Shown: one piece after another, positions 18,306-25,188 of the stretch
Layout of the letters: every line of letters starts with the position of its first letter
Numbering within the stretch: position 1 is the first letter of the stretch
NCBI GenBank assembly: GCA_036960305.1
Contig: JBALWA010000008.1
Coordinates: 45,944 to 109,943 of the forward strand
DNA from: JBALVT01 sp036960305
GTDB lineage: Bacteria; Pseudomonadota; Gammaproteobacteria; Pseudomonadales; Halieaceae
DNA: 64,000 bases
Direction of reading: 5' to 3'
Program-made: the position numbers and the translations under genes
Notes under the pieces: model-generated
What the model was told of the DNA's origin: nothing
Seen by the model: the letters and a program-made list of their open reading frames with translations, nothing else
Databases searched by the model: none

Positions 18306-19262
18306 ATGATGAATCAGGGTAATTCACTGCTAGGTGAGGCAACACAGGAAGAACTGACTGCCTGCATTCGACTACTGGCCCTGAGTGTAGTGCAACATCG
18401 CGCCACTCACAGCTTTGTGCCTTTCAGGGACTCCGTCGATCAACTGCGCCCCGGGGGTAATAATGCAGAGAAAGCAGGACTAATCGTAGCGGGCAGAAAC
18501 GCTGTCGAAGAGGCTTTGGAACTGGTCCGCGTAATCGCAGCAGATTCTCCGCTCGAGACCGACCCGGAGCCCGACAGCGCGCCACCGGAAAACCGCAAAC
18601 AGCTTCGCATCAACGTCACCGCCCCCATCAAACTAATATGGCCCGGTGACGACAGCCCCACCGTCGCCAGACTTCAAAATATTTCCTGGGGCGGGGCCTC
18701 CATCATGGTCAATGAAGTCAGGATGGACAAAGGTGATACTCTGCAGATACTGCTTCCCGGCACCAAAGGGACACCCATCAACATCGAAGCCAAGTTCCTC
18801 AGGAGCTGGAATCTCGCCCCGGGAGAGGGAGAAGGCGAGGGCATCGCTGTACGCTTTTCCAGCCTCGCCACACGCGACGAAGACGAGCTCGAAGCTGTTC
18901 TGAAATTATTGGCGCAATCCGCGGATAACGAAGGCCTGCGGCAACATGCCCGGCTCACGCAACGATTGGATATCCAGTTCGATGGCGACGAGCTACGCGC
19001 CACGCTGGACGATATTTCCGCAGGGGGACTGTGTGTCACCTTGCCTGACCCGCTACAGATAGGCCAGTCGCTGCAGGCCGTGATCAGTACTTTCGATGAG
19101 GGTTGTTCCCTAAAGTTACGCGCCCGCGTCGTCAGGCAGGAAACCATTCGAATGGGGAAAACTGAGCTTTACCAGGCGGGCCTGAAGTTCGAACATCCTA
19201 CGGAAGAACTGAACCAGCTCACCCGGGATCTGGTAAGCGAGATGATCGTCAATCGACGATAA
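18306..19262 (+). CDS. Tandem PilZ domain protein (predicted c-di-GMP receptor)
   Basis: 318 residues. Residues 1-95 are helical without recognised domain. The first PilZ domain (about 97-195) begins with RKQLRI and has NISWGGAS, the N/DxSxxG motif. The second (about 213-312) has RLTQRLDIQF followed by DDISAGGL. The paired RxxxR and D/NxSxxG signatures bind cyclic di-GMP in this family. The first copy has ENRKQLR, close to RxxxR. Such proteins control motility, exopolysaccharide or adhesion. No partner gene lies next to it. Two consecutive ATGs at 18306 and 18309 leave a one-residue doubt. Confidence 0.85.
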   Translation: MMNQGNSLLGEATQEELTACIRLLALSVVQHRATHSFVPFRDSVDQLRPGGNNAEKAGLIVAGRNAVEEALELVRVIAADSPLETDPEPDSAPPENRKQLRINVTAPIKLIWPGDDSPTVARLQNISWGGASIMVNEVRMDKGDTLQILLPGTKGTPINIEAKFLRSWNLAPGEGEGEGIAVRFSSLATRDEDELEAVLKLLAQSADNEGLRQHARLTQRLDIQFDGDELRATLDDISAGGLCVTLPDPLQIGQSLQAVISTFDEGCSLKLRARVVRQETIRMGKTELYQAGLKFEHPTEELNQLTRDLVSEMIVNRR

Positions 19263-19424
19263 TGCACTATCAATGGACTTGACGGTTCTAATGTAATGGA
19301 CCGCCCCCACCCACGCCGCTAGACCGGCGGAGACTTCCAGCTAAGTTGCCAATACCCTTCGATGGGCTTCCGGTTTGGACCATTGTACGGGTCTGCCAAA
19401 AGGCGTGCCGTCAAAGCATGAAGA

Positions 19425-19631
19425 TCATATCCGTTTCAGTTCTTTTAAATATGCACGCGGAGACAAGCCTGTGACCTTGCGAAAAGCGCGGCTAAAATTT
19501 GTGGGGTCGGTATAGCCAAGCCTAGTAGCAATTTCGGAGACAGAATAACCCTGATCTTGAATCCACTGCTTGGCCAAATCAATCCGAACCTGTGGGTAGC
19601 GAATTGAAAATTCATCAATTGGATCAACTGG
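19425..19631 (-). pseudogene. Remnant of an AraC-family regulator (C-terminal HTH only)
   Basis: Read on the minus strand, the open stretch encodes the second half of an AraC/XylS DNA-binding domain: RIDLAKQWIQDQGYSVSEIA, then RLGYTDPTNFSRAFRKVTG and SPRAYLKEL before the TGA at 19425. The motif LGYTDPTNFSRAFRK is diagnostic. In-frame TAA at 19632-19634 removes everything upstream; no start codon or sensor domain exists. It is therefore a fragment, located inside the inverted-repeat element, perhaps carried there by it. Confidence 0.8.
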
Positions 19632-19637
19632 TTACAA

Positions 19638-19697
19638 GTTCGGCCCCAGACCGAAGTTCGGTTTTAAAAACCTGTTACCCTTCTTCCACTTACAGCC
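19638..19697. repeat. 60-bp dispersed repeat, copy 1
   Basis: Begins GTTCGGCC and ends CTTACAGCC; by eye about 50 of 60 bases match the copy at 21417-21476. On the minus strand both copies could encode a similar tail (GCK-x-KKG then PNFG), so they may be traces of the same lost gene end. Confidence 0.6.
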
Positions 19698-19892
19698 TCA
19701 CAGGGGGACCCCGCCGGTCTAGCTGCGTAGGTTTGGGGTGGTTCATTACATTAGAACCAGATTCCCGTATAGGTAGACCGAAAATGCGAGATTGCTAAAA
19801 GTCGCTATCTGGGCTAATTTTCACACACAGCGATATTCGGCGGGTGCACTCACCCATGGCGGATTATTTAATCAAATATTGGAGTTTTTACT

Positions 19893-20474
19893 ATGGCTGT
19901 CTTAATAAAATCATTCCTGTTGTCACTGGCAATGGCATTTGCGAGTCACACCGCGTTGGCTGGTGCCGAAGAAAATGTGCCCTTCCAGGAAGCAAAGAAG
20001 GCCTTTATCGATGCGGGCGCTGCGGAGATCTTCAACACGGCGTACGGCTATGCCCTTTTTCCGAGCATTGGCAAGGGTGGCATCGGCATTGGTGGTGCCC
20101 ATGGTAAAGGTCGAGTATTTGCCGGCGGCCAGATGACGGGTACTACCGGCATGACCCAGATAACCGTGGGCTTTCAGCTCGGTGGCCAGGTATTCAGCCA
20201 GGTTATTTTCTTTGAGGATAAGCGGGCCTACGACGAATTCACCTCTGGTAATTTTGAGTTCGGCGCACAGGCTACTGCGGTTGCCCTGACTGCAGGCGCA
20301 TCTGCGTCTGCGGGTGGCGGTGCGGGTGCATCTGTTGGCGTCAGCGGTGGCCAGAATAACGCCAACGCGACGGGTTCATACAGGAAAGGGATCGCAATCT
20401 ATACCATAGCCAAAGGCGGCCTGATGTATGAAGCCTCACTGGGCGGACAGAAATTCAGCTTTACCCCAAATTGA
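19893..20474 (+). CDS. SYLF (YSC84-like) lipid-binding domain protein, exported
   Basis: 193 residues with a Sec signal (MAVLIKSFLLSLAMAFASHTA..., cleavage near ALAGA, residue 23-24). The SYLF domain fills the mature part: AYGYALFPSIGKGGIGIGGA near 50-69, GRVFAGGQMTGTTGMTQITV, then FGAQATAVALTAGASAS. Proteins of this family bind phosphoinositides or other lipids in eukaryotes; bacterial members are periplasmic and of unknown role. GGAG precedes the ATG. The gene is single, downstream of the inverted-repeat element. Confidence 0.87.
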   Translation: MAVLIKSFLLSLAMAFASHTALAGAEENVPFQEAKKAFIDAGAAEIFNTAYGYALFPSIGKGGIGIGGAHGKGRVFAGGQMTGTTGMTQITVGFQLGGQVFSQVIFFEDKRAYDEFTSGNFEFGAQATAVALTAGASASAGGGAGASVGVSGGQNNANATGSYRKGIAIYTIAKGGLMYEASLGGQKFSFTPN

Positions 20475-20814
20475 TTGTCTGTTGGCTCGCAAGCGTTCCC
20501 TGATCTAGCGGTAGCGCTACAGACCAGTTCATGATCGTCCGCGGTGGAGCAGGCCTTACACTTCTGATTCGCACGTTTCTGGTGTGAAACGCTCTGGTCA
20601 TCCCGCTGATTCTGGTTCTGTCGCGAACTTTGTCGCGTTTCAGTAAGCGACAATCAGCGGGCGCAGCTATCCTTCCAGGGCCAGCTCGTAAAACTGTTCC
20701 CACGCTGGCAGTGAAGGTCTTTGAACCTGTGCATGGCGAATTGCTATTTTTTGTTTATATTCAGCCACTTACACGCCCCAGGGATTAAGAGCGACCGCCC
20801 TTTCTCCAAGGGTG
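20475..20814. other. Intergenic region with one doubtful short frame
   Basis: About 340 bases without a recognised gene. On the minus strand a GTG at 20768 opens a 33-codon frame to the TAG at 20667, ending LPAWEQFYELALEG. Its composition is protein-like, yet no homologue comes to mind and a stop lies directly before the GTG. It may be a small gene or the end of a lost one. Confidence 0.3.
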
Positions 20815-20861
20815 TTGTGAGATCCCTCTTTCCGGATTACAATTAGGAACCTATAAGGTTC
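20815..20861 (+). promoter_or_regulatory. Promoter and operator of the RHH/RelE toxin-antitoxin pair
   Basis: TTGTGA (20815-20820) and TACAAT (20838-20843) are spaced by 17 bases. The palindrome GAACC-TATAA-GGTTC (20847-20861) covers the expected transcription start. This is the arrangement expected for autorepression by a ribbon-helix-helix antitoxin. Confidence 0.5.
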
Positions 20862-20884
20862 TCACTGAATCTCGGAGATTTTTA

Positions 20885-21133
20885 ATGTCTATGAAGGCAA
20901 CCTCAGTTCGATTGGATGATGAAACCCTGGATCGGGTTGGCCGTATGGCAGAAGCCATGGATAGACCCCGTGCCTGGCTCATGGCACACGCCATCAAAAA
21001 GTTTATTGAACAGGAAGAGTGGTTTATCCGAGAAGTAGAGCTTGGCATTGAAGCAGCCGATGAGGGACGACTAGAAGAGCATGCTGACGTAAAGGCGAGA
21101 TGGGAGGCTAGGCGTGCAGCTGAAATGGACTGA
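20885..21133 (+). CDS. Ribbon-helix-helix antitoxin (CopG/ParD-like)
   Basis: 82 residues. The N-terminal ATSVRLDDETLDRVGRMAE and WLMAHAIKKFIEQEEW form a ribbon-helix-helix DNA-binding domain; the acidic C-terminal half (VELGIEAADEGRLEEHADVK) is the toxin-neutralising tail. The stop overlaps the start of the RelE/ParE-type gene by 20 bases, so the two are translationally coupled. It should bind the palindrome in its own promoter and repress the operon. Confidence 0.88.
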   Translation: MSMKATSVRLDDETLDRVGRMAEAMDRPRAWLMAHAIKKFIEQEEWFIREVELGIEAADEGRLEEHADVKARWEARRAAEMD

Positions 21134-21407
21134 GCCCGCGGCCCAAGACCTCGATAAAATTGAGGAATATATTTCCAGAGAGAATAGTCCAGCAGTAGCG
21201 ATCGACATCGTTCTAAAAGTTATCGAGACAGTGGAAATGGTCTTGCCAACTCATCCACGTGCAGGCCGAATGGGGCGCGTTACTGGCACCCGTGAATTCG
21301 TAATCAAAGGCGCACCCTTCGTCGTCATCTACAGACAAATCGGCTCTGATCAGTTGCAAATAATCCGCGTACTCCACGATGCACAGCAATGGCCATCAGC
21401 TAATTAG
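21114..21407 (+). CDS. RelE/ParE superfamily toxin
   Basis: 97 residues with a GTG start inside the antitoxin gene. The fold signature is clear: LKWTEPAAQDLDKIEEYISR at the N-terminus, AVAIDIVLKVIETVEM as helix 2, HPRAGRMGRVTGTREFVI, and the C-terminal strands FVVIYRQ and IIRVLHDAQQWP. RelE homologues cut mRNA at the ribosome; ParE homologues poison gyrase. HDAQQWP at the end is common to the ParE/RelE2 group, and the target cannot be decided from sequence. Confidence 0.9.
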   Translation: MQLKWTEPAAQDLDKIEEYISRENSPAVAIDIVLKVIETVEMVLPTHPRAGRMGRVTGTREFVIKGAPFVVIYRQIGSDQLQIIRVLHDAQQWPSAN

Positions 21408-21416
21408 CGCGAAGGG

Positions 21417-21476
21417 GTTCGGCCAAACCCCAAAGTTCGGTTCCAAAAACCCCTTACCCTTCTTCAACTTACAGCC
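21417..21476. repeat. 60-bp dispersed repeat, copy 2
   Basis: Second copy of the repeat at 19638-19697, located just behind the toxin stop. The two copies flank the SYLF gene and the toxin-antitoxin pair in the same orientation, 1.78 kb apart. On the minus strand it lies in a short open frame ending NPFALIS before a stop at 21405. Confidence 0.6.
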
Positions 21477-21685
21477 GTCCAGCTCGGTATAGCCCACCAC
21501 GAATCTCGGCATAAGGTCGGTGTCGGCTACCTTACCCCTTCCCACCAGAAAATCCCGTTAGCTTTCGCAAAGACTACCGGTGGGATAAACACTGTCGTGG
21601 TCTCTTTCACCTTCCCATAGCGGCGTGAATTGCGAATTCTCCAGGGACAGGTCAGACTCCATTGATTATTTTGTGGAGATACTCG

Positions 21686-22051
21686 ATGGCAAAACGTACA
21701 CGGGCCGAAAAAAAGGCCAGTAAACCCCAGCTTTCTACCGAGGCCCGGGCTCAAGTGCAAACCATCACTAACACAGTGACACCGGTGGGCTTTACCAAGC
21801 AGCAACGGAAGGAGGTGCAACAAGCTATTGAAAGCGGCATGGCAACAGTCAGAGCCCAGGCCAACAGTAAAAGCCGAGAGCGGGAGAAAAAACTCAAACA
21901 GTTGCAAAAGCAGTTAGCGACTGACGGGGGTAATATTGCCATCGCCACTGAAGCGAGCCACGGCAAATCGAATCTGAGTGTGATTTTACCCTGGGGTTTA
22001 CTATCGCTGACCTGGATAGGGCTGGCCATTTATTTGGGGATGTTTGCTTAG
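21686..22051 (+). CDS. DUF2956 family small membrane protein
   Basis: The ATG at 21686 follows GGAGA and gives 121 residues; the upstream in-frame TTG (21662) is not needed. The first 85 residues are basic and helical (MAKRTRAEKKASKPQLS, FTKQQRKEVQQAIESGM, SREREKKLKQLQKQLA), then a single membrane segment (LPWGLLSLTWIGLAIYLGMF) ends the protein. This layout matches the gammaproteobacterial DUF2956 family, of unknown role. No operon partner is present. Confidence 0.75.
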   Translation: MAKRTRAEKKASKPQLSTEARAQVQTITNTVTPVGFTKQQRKEVQQAIESGMATVRAQANSKSREREKKLKQLQKQLATDGGNIAIATEASHGKSNLSVILPWGLLSLTWIGLAIYLGMFA

Positions 22052-22144
22052 GTGCCAGAAACAGAAAGCAGGGTTTGCGTGGCTAATTTTTAAATTTCAT
22101 GTAGCATCAGAAAGTTAGCTGTTTATGCTTTCAGCACCAGCGAC

Positions 22145-22838
22145 GGTACCGACAAGTTAAAAATTAGAAGCAAAACATTTCCTACCGCCTCACATCAGGC
22201 CACTACTCTATTCCAATCAGCGAACGCACTCATCCTGAGATTTCGATAATGTTCAGCGCGAACCAAATGCCTCCCAAGATTGAATAGATTGCTGACGGCC
22301 GCGTGAGCGCCAACGAATCTCTGAGCCTGCCCCACTGATTTGAACTTCCGCATCCCTCGCTCCCTCACCCTAGTAGCCTCATGTGATTGCTCTGCCCGAT
22401 TATTCTCATACTGTTTAGTACTGTGGATCGTTTCAGGAATTAGTTCACGGTGAGCAACACCATAGCTTCGCAGCTTATCAGTCACAATCTTCCTTGGTTC
22501 GCCTCCATGACTTCGCAATAGACGTTTGAAAAAGCGCTTAGCTGCAGCTCCATCACGCTTTGCTTGAAGATACACATCAACCACCTCTCCATCCTGATCA
22601 ACTGCCCGCCACAGATAGTGCTGCTTACCGTTAATCTTTACGAAAACCTCATCAATGAAGAAGGTATCGCCGTAGCCTCGGTGTTTTCGCTTCAGGCGGC
22701 GGGTATAAATGGCTCCGAATTTGATACACCACAGACGGATCGCTTCGCGGCTGACAGTGATGCCCCGTTCAGCCAGTAGATCCTCGATATCGCGATGGCT
22801 GAGATTGAATCTGTAGTACAGCCAGACGGCGCAGCGTG
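22145..22838 (-). mobile_element. IS6-family element, left part with terminal repeat
   Basis: The terminal sequence GGTACCGACAAGTTAAA (22145-22161) matches, inverted, the ends at 31270-31285 and, with a 3-base insertion, 24281-24300. The part contains all but the first 20 or so codons of an IS6-type transposase and breaks off at about 22838, where unrelated sequence begins. The missing start reappears at 24166-24300. Confidence 0.75.
22195..22838 (-). pseudogene. IS6-family transposase, 5' end lost
   Basis: The minus-strand frame is open from about 22838 to the stop at 22195 (about 213 codons). It begins at AVWLYYRFNLSHRDIEDLLA, the usual N-terminal helix-turn-helix region, and keeps the DDE core: FFIDEVFVKINGKQHYLW (first Asp), KIVTDKLRSYG (second Asp) and NNRAEQSHEATRVRERG (Glu). 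The initiating codons are cut away and replaced by foreign sequence, so it is not expressed from its own start. Translation from the internal GTG at 22584 would lack the first Asp. Confidence 0.85.
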
Positions 22839-22849
22839 CAGGCGTGTAA

Positions 22850-23101
22850 CTAGAATATCGCTAAAACAACGCCATAAAAGAGTACGAGAAATCCGCCTAC
22901 TTCAGCGACGATGAGCGACCACATCATCATCGCCAATATAACAGGCTGCACCGTCGTGTTACCAGGTATGCTGTATTCGACGTTTACCATCCACAGGGGT
23001 ATGCGCGAATCGTCAAAGTCATCGAGAATGAACTCACGGAAATTCTGAGGTAACTTGGTTACCGCCCTGCTGAGCCTCATGCTTAATCGACACCGGCACA
23101 C
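22850..23101 (-). other. Unidentified frame, probable membrane-protein remnant
   Basis: 83 codons ending at a TAG. The part from PQNFREFILDDFDD to the end has a plausible soluble segment followed by a long hydrophobic stretch (VILAMMMWSLIVAEVGGFLV). It overlaps the end of the wax ester synthase remnant in another frame. It resembles the C-terminus of some membrane protein, but I do not recognise it. It lies inside the mobile-element scar and is probably not functional. Confidence 0.3.
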
Positions 23102-23324
23102 CCGCCTCTAGAGATTTTTCAGGCAGGGCATCGTGTGCACACAGATACTCTCTTATAGCACCACCGCCGATCGCCACCAGCACATCATTCAAGGTATAGG
23201 AAATATAAAGGCCCTGTTGAGAGTAGACACCCTCGCTGATTCTGTCGACAGGGCTTGCTGATCTGGAGAAGTTCGCGCTTTTTGACCCCAAAACCCTGTT
23301 CACTGTGTTGGGCATGCCATTCAT
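23034..23324 (-). pseudogene. Fragment of a wax ester synthase/diacylglycerol acyltransferase gene
   Basis: About 96 codons resembling an internal part of WS/DGAT bifunctional acyltransferases: PNTVNRVLGS, then YTLNDVLVAIGGGAIREYL and LPEKSLEAGVPVSIKHE, followed by GGNQVT. These correspond to the conserved 'NDVxLA...GALRxYL...LPxxxLxAxVPVSxR' region. The catalytic HHxxxDG N-terminal part and the C-terminus are missing. It sits between the IS91 remnant and the IS6 part and must be debris of a gene destroyed by insertion. Confidence 0.7.
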
Positions 23325-23418
23325 ATCCGTTCAATCCTGAACGACGGCACGCAACAGCTCATGCCACACGGTTTCCACTGGCTTCCTTGATGGCTGAGCA
23401 CTGTTGGACTGGAATCTG

Positions 23419-24165
23419 CTACCGCGCGCCCTTCCAAGCGAAAAGAGCCAATGTTTCAGGTGGTGCTCTGGTCGGTGGTGCCAGGTGTGGCAGGGTGGGG
23501 GTGTTCTGCTCCTTTCTCTCAAGATGAGCCAGAATTCTATCGATGACGTCCTGGTCCTCGATACATGCGATGACCCTGACAGGTCCGCCACAAAGACTGC
23601 AGACCTCGATGTCGATGTTGAAAACACGCTTTAGCCGTTGAGCCCAGGTCATTGCGGCATGGCGCTCGGCGGGTGTGTGGACTTCTGTGTTGGAGTTCGA
23701 CTTGACGCCTTTCCCGCGTCTCGCTGGCGTGACGAGCCCTCGCCAGCGATGGTTCGGTGCCAGGACGCCATGGTAGCGGGTGAGGTTGACCCTCGGCTTC
23801 GGCACCAGTGCCGCCAGACGGGCAATAAAATCCACGGGTTCGAAGGCCACCTGGGTCGTTCCGTCCCGATAAGGCGTCTTCAGGGTATAGAGAACCTTGC
23901 CGGTGGAACTGAGAGATAGACGGGGGGTGGCGACAGCGGGGCGGGCGATGTACCGGCAGAGTCGCTCCCGTTTATCCTTTTGATGTCCTTCACAGCTCAC
24001 CCCGGCGTGTAGCGAGAATCCGTTGGCCTTGGCAACGCGTTCCAGTCCGGGATCAGCGCTTTCCAGTGGACGGATGGTGCGAATCATGAAGGCCTTGCGC
24101 CCCTGCTGCGGGCCGACGGACAAATTAATAGTGCTGCTTGCCGTTGATCGGTTGATCCGGGACAC
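23419..24165 (-). pseudogene. IS91-family transposase, N-terminally truncated
   Basis: 248 codons covering the C-terminal two thirds of an IS91-type (HUH, rolling-circle) transposase: LCRYIARPAVATPRLSLS, GKVLYTLKTPYRDGTTQVAF, DFIARLAALVPKPRVNLTRY and the terminal AQRLKRVFNIDIEVC-SLCGGPVRVIACIED zinc-like segment. The N-terminal zinc finger and HUH catalytic motif are absent, so it cannot be active. Its 5' side abuts the IS6 end at about 24166. Confidence 0.8.
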
Positions 24166-24300
24166 CGGCGGTGGCTGAGATTGAATCTGTAGTACAGCCA
24201 GACGGCTGTAGGAAATTATGTTAGGTGGAGATCTATGGCGTTTCTAAGTATTCATCGCCGGATTGTATCAATTTCGGTGATTTAACTTGTCATTAGTACC
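24166..24300 (-). mobile_element. IS6-family element, detached 5' end
   Basis: Contains the terminal repeat (24281-24300) and the start of the transposase on the minus strand: ATG at 24254, then N-T-stop-KRHR-x-PP, with an in-frame TAG and a one-base insertion before the AVWLYY-equivalent segment. It repeats about 34 bases (GGCTGAGATTGAATCTGTAG onward) that also end the left part at 22838. The gene start is therefore doubly broken. Confidence 0.75.
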
Positions 24301-25188
24301 ACTCTCGGGGAGCAGCAAAAGGGACCCAACAAAAAAACAAACTGCACCGGCCAATGTGAACACAATTGATAGCGTTATCCATGTGTCATTGGCTTCATTG
24401 GGAAGCACGAAAGCAAACACTGCAGCGATCATAAAACCTATGCAACCCAGCAGGTTGATAAGCGTTACCCACCAGGAAAGCTCAAGTGGATTCCATGCCA
24501 GATGCCGGTGGCAGGTCTCGATAAACGCGAGATAACCAGAGGCGAGAAACAGAATTGATCCCATAATATTTGGAACCCAGATTTCCAGCTCCTGCTGCCA
24601 CCAATTCAGTCCGGGGATCATGGCATCAAATGTGTTGAAATTGAAAAACACAGTACCGGGAAATTGCAGCGCACAACTCACCCAGCCAATATCCTTGGGC
24701 CTCCAGCCGAAAAACTGCCGGCGGTGTGGCGCCTGCTCTCGGGTCAGATGATCAGCGGGGGCATTGGCAGCTTGGAACAGCTGCAGGTAGGCAGCGCTTG
24801 TAAAGGGAATCGAGCCTGCGAAAAAAACTGCGTTAACACCTGTAGAACTCAATCCCAGCCATTGAGCCAGCGCAGGATTGAGGCTGAGCACGCATCCCGT
24901 GGCAAAGAGAAAGGCACCCAATGCAAAGACCGTTCCTATCCACCAATTCAGCTCGCGGGGAGCCCAAACCCAACTCCCCACTCTACCCCGAAGTGCCAAT
25001 TCGACACTGCTGATCAATTTCTTGCGGTTGTCCCGTGATAGCCAGACATACTGCGATTCATCCAAATGCCTGCGAACGCGCCGGGTTATAAAAGGCCAGG
25101 GACCGCTCGATTCAACCTCCTGATCATCTGCGCGCCTGCCACCCGCTTCGGGGATTACGTTAATGATGGAAACCCGAGGCCTCATCAC
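24268..25188 (-). CDS. Multi-pass membrane protein coupled to glutamate decarboxylase
   Basis: 306 residues; GTG and ATG in succession at 25188/25185. A soluble N-terminus (1-80) precedes about six membrane segments (WWIGTVFALGAFLFATGCVL, VNAVFFAGSIPFTSAAYLQL, IWVPNIMGSILFLASGYLAF and others). No family name can be given with confidence. The gene overlaps the end of the decarboxylase gene by 29 bases on the same strand, so the products are probably co-produced. The last residues (about GTNDKLNHRN) are encoded within the terminal repeat of the IS6 end, so the original C-terminus was probably replaced by the insertion. Confidence 0.75.
   Translation of the reverse strand: MMRPRVSIINVIPEAGGRRADDQEVESSGPWPFITRRVRRHLDESQYVWLSRDNRKKLISSVELALRGRVGSWVWAPRELNWWIGTVFALGAFLFATGCVLSLNPALAQWLGLSSTGVNAVFFAGSIPFTSAAYLQLFQAANAPADHLTREQAPHRRQFFGWRPKDIGWVSCALQFPGTVFFNFNTFDAMIPGLNWWQQELEIWVPNIMGSILFLASGYLAFIETCHRHLAWNPLELSWWVTLINLLGCIGFMIAAVFAFVLPNEANDTWITLSIVFTLAGAVCFFVGSLLLLPESGTNDKLNHRN

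Larger units (their letters stand above)
19285..19757. repeat. 473-bp element bounded by about 46-bp imperfect inverted repeats
   Basis: The left arm (19285-19330) and right arm (19711-19757, reverse strand) share GTTCTAATGTAATG, then a C-rich stretch with a few differences, then GCTAGACCGGCGG. The interior holds an AraC C-terminal remnant and one copy of a 60-bp repeat, but no transposase. It looks like a non-autonomous mobile element or a relic of one. The core GGTTCATTACATT of the right arm also occurs at 35546-35558. Confidence 0.6.

Noticed and set aside
19638..21476. Integron attC sites around the toxin-antitoxin pair
   Set aside because: The repeats lack the RYYYAAC/GTTRRRY pair and internal L'/L'' symmetry, and no integrase is visible.
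21527..21907. 126-codon minus-strand frame overlapping DUF2956
   Set aside because: It lies largely opposite a gene with a good start and family match; the residues look like reverse-frame noise.
22195..22584. Independent 129-residue gene
   Set aside because: It is only the C-terminal part of the IS6 transposase, whose frame continues upstream to 22838.
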